This document shows positions 4,913-5,970 of a stretch of 5,970 bases of DNA, one piece after another. Each line of letters opens with the position of its first letter. The first letter of the stretch is position 1. The position numbers and the translations under genes are program-made. The stretch spans positions 1-5,970 of the forward strand of contig JAJDFU010000117.1 of NCBI GenBank assembly GCA_020528935.1, read 5' to 3'. The notes beneath the pieces are model-generated. The model saw nothing but the letters and a program-made list of their open reading frames with translations, did no database searches and had not been told where the DNA came from. Origin of the DNA: Saprospiraceae bacterium (GTDB taxonomy: Bacteria > Bacteroidota > Bacteroidia > Chitinophagales > Saprospiraceae).

Positions 4913-5970
4913 ATGGAGTACCAACCGAGAGAAATTGAGACCCGCTGGAAAAAATTCTGGCGCCAAAATGAGGTGTACCGCGTGACGCTCCAGCCGGACA
5001 AGCCCAAATACTACGTGCTGGACATGTTCCCCTATCCTTCGGGCTCGGGCTTGCACGTAGGGCATCCGCTGGGGTATATCGCTTCGGACATCTTTGCCCG
5101 CTACAAGCGCCTGTGCGGGTACAACGTGCTTCATCCCATGGGATACGACGCCTTCGGATTGCCCGCTGAGCAGTACGCCATCCAGACCGGCGTGCACCCC
5201 GCGGTATCCACGGCCCGCAATATCGAGCGCTACCGCGAGCAGCTCGACAACCTGGGCTTCAGCTTCGACTGGAGCCGGCAGGTCAACACCAGCGATCCGG
5301 CCTACTACAAATGGACCCAGTGGATTTTTCTGCAGCTCTTCGGCCATTATTACGACCTCGACGCCGACCGGGCCAAGCCGATATCGGAGCTGGTAGCGCG
5401 CTTTGAGCAGGAGGGCAACGCCGGGGTTCGTGCAGCCGCCTCCCCCGTGGATCTTTTCTCGGCAGAAGACTGGCGGGGCATGACGCCCAAGGAACGGGAT
5501 GACGTGCTGATGCATTACCGGCTGGCCTACCGCCAGGAAACCTACGTCAACTGGTGCGAGGAACTGGGCACCGTACTGGCAAACGACGAAGTGAAGGACG
5601 GCGTTTCCGAGCGGGGGGGCTATCCCGTGGAGCGGCGCCCTATGCTGCAGTGGAGCCTGCGCATCACCGCCTATGCCGAGCGCCTGCTCAACGACCTGGA
5701 CCAGCTGGCCTGGTCGGATGCCATGAAAAAGATGCAGCGCAACTGGATCGGCCGCTCGGAAGGTGCGCAACTCTTCTTCGAGTTGGAAAACAGCTCCGGC
5801 AAGATCGAGATCTATACCACCCGGCCGGACGCCATCTTCGGGGCTACCTATATGGTTTTGGCTCCCGAGCCCGAGCTGGGCGAAGAACTCACCGCCGACG
5901 ACCGGAAGGAAGCCGTAGCGGCCTCCCTGGAATACGTCCGCTCGAGACCCGCACGAGACCCCATGGCCGA
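4913..5970 (+). CDS. leuS: Leucyl-tRNA synthetase, N-terminal part (runs off the right edge)
   Basis: Class I synthetase charging tRNA-Leu with leucine, in the cytoplasm. 352 codons are visible with no stop; the family is about 900 residues in this phylum, so more than half lies outside. The HIGH motif appears as HVGH (48-51) in FPYPSGSGLHVGHP. DAFGLPAEQYAIQTG follows (79 onward), then NWC-LGTVLANDEV (213-227), QWSLRITAYAERLL and NWIGRSEG (277-284). The CP1 editing domain has begun, with its Thr-rich peptide TTRPDA at 302-307. About 55 extra residues (roughly 148-202) lie between the KWTQWIF segment and NWC compared with E. coli. Only one cysteine remains of the zinc knuckle, both as in Bacteroidota enzymes. 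The odd point is A307, where the conserved threonine of TTRPDT is expected. The start at ATG 4913 (MEYQPREIETRWKKFW) is typical. The KMSKS loop is not in view. Confidence 0.97.
   Translation, partial: MEYQPREIETRWKKFWRQNEVYRVTLQPDKPKYYVLDMFPYPSGSGLHVGHPLGYIASDIFARYKRLCGYNVLHPMGYDAFGLPAEQYAIQTGVHPAVSTARNIERYREQLDNLGFSFDWSRQVNTSDPAYYKWTQWIFLQLFGHYYDLDADRAKPISELVARFEQEGNAGVRAAASPVDLFSAEDWRGMTPKERDDVLMHYRLAYRQETYVNWCEELGTVLANDEVKDGVSERGGYPVERRPMLQWSLRITAYAERLLNDLDQLAWSDAMKKMQRNWIGRSEGAQLFFELENSSGKIEIYTTRPDAIFGATYMVLAPEPELGEELTADDRKEAVAASLEYVRSRPARDPMA

Noticed and set aside
4715..5770. Long minus-strand open frame (351 codons) opposite leuS
   Set aside because: It is the antisense shadow of leuS, whose frame shows the HIGH motif and several family signatures, and it also reads through the divergent spacer.
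1..5970. CRISPR array, prophage, toxin-antitoxin or defence system
   Set aside because: There are no regularly spaced direct repeats, no Cas, integrase or toxin-like products, and the identifiable genes are core envelope and translation functions.

Overview
The window most likely comes from a member of the Bacteroidota, probably the Saprospiria (Lewinella/Haliscomenobacter-like) branch. The evidence is the gene order ftsX - DUF3098 - uppP - truB on one strand with no ftsE beside ftsX, a leucyl-tRNA synthetase of the Bacteroidota type (an insertion of about 55 residues in the N-terminal half and no Cys-rich zinc knuckle), near-absence of Shine-Dalgarno sequences, and a T-rich promoter resembling the Bacteroidota TTG / TAnnTTTG pattern. 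The DNA is moderately GC-rich, with clear GC preference at third codon positions. The assignment to class is inference from protein style, not a database search.

Layout. Positions 1-403 are open in several frames on both strands but match no family I recognise. Positions 387-572 carry three dyad structures, the last an intrinsic terminator that abuts truB. From 3436 down to 571 on the minus strand runs a compact four-gene operon: ftsX (divisome/peptidoglycan hydrolase control), a small DUF3098 membrane protein, uppP (undecaprenyl pyrophosphate phosphatase) and truB (tRNA psi55 synthase). A candidate promoter lies at 3453-3481, and the 245-bp divergent spacer beyond it also holds a strong palindrome.

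Rightward of that spacer is a 199-residue exported protein of unknown function (3682-4281, plus). Its stop codon overlaps by 4 bp the stop codon of a convergent gene for a small membrane-anchored helical protein (4278-4718, minus). A 194-bp divergent spacer with a perfect 11-bp inverted repeat then leads to leuS (4913 to the right edge, plus), of which the first 352 codons are visible.

Together this is ordinary core-genome territory: envelope growth (FtsX, UppP) and translation (TruB, LeuRS), with three lineage-specific proteins of unknown function. I see no phage, CRISPR, toxin-antitoxin or defence system. The most notable points are an alanine in the LeuRS editing pocket where the conserved specificity threonine is expected, the structured segment left of truB, and the dyad elements in the intergenic spacers.
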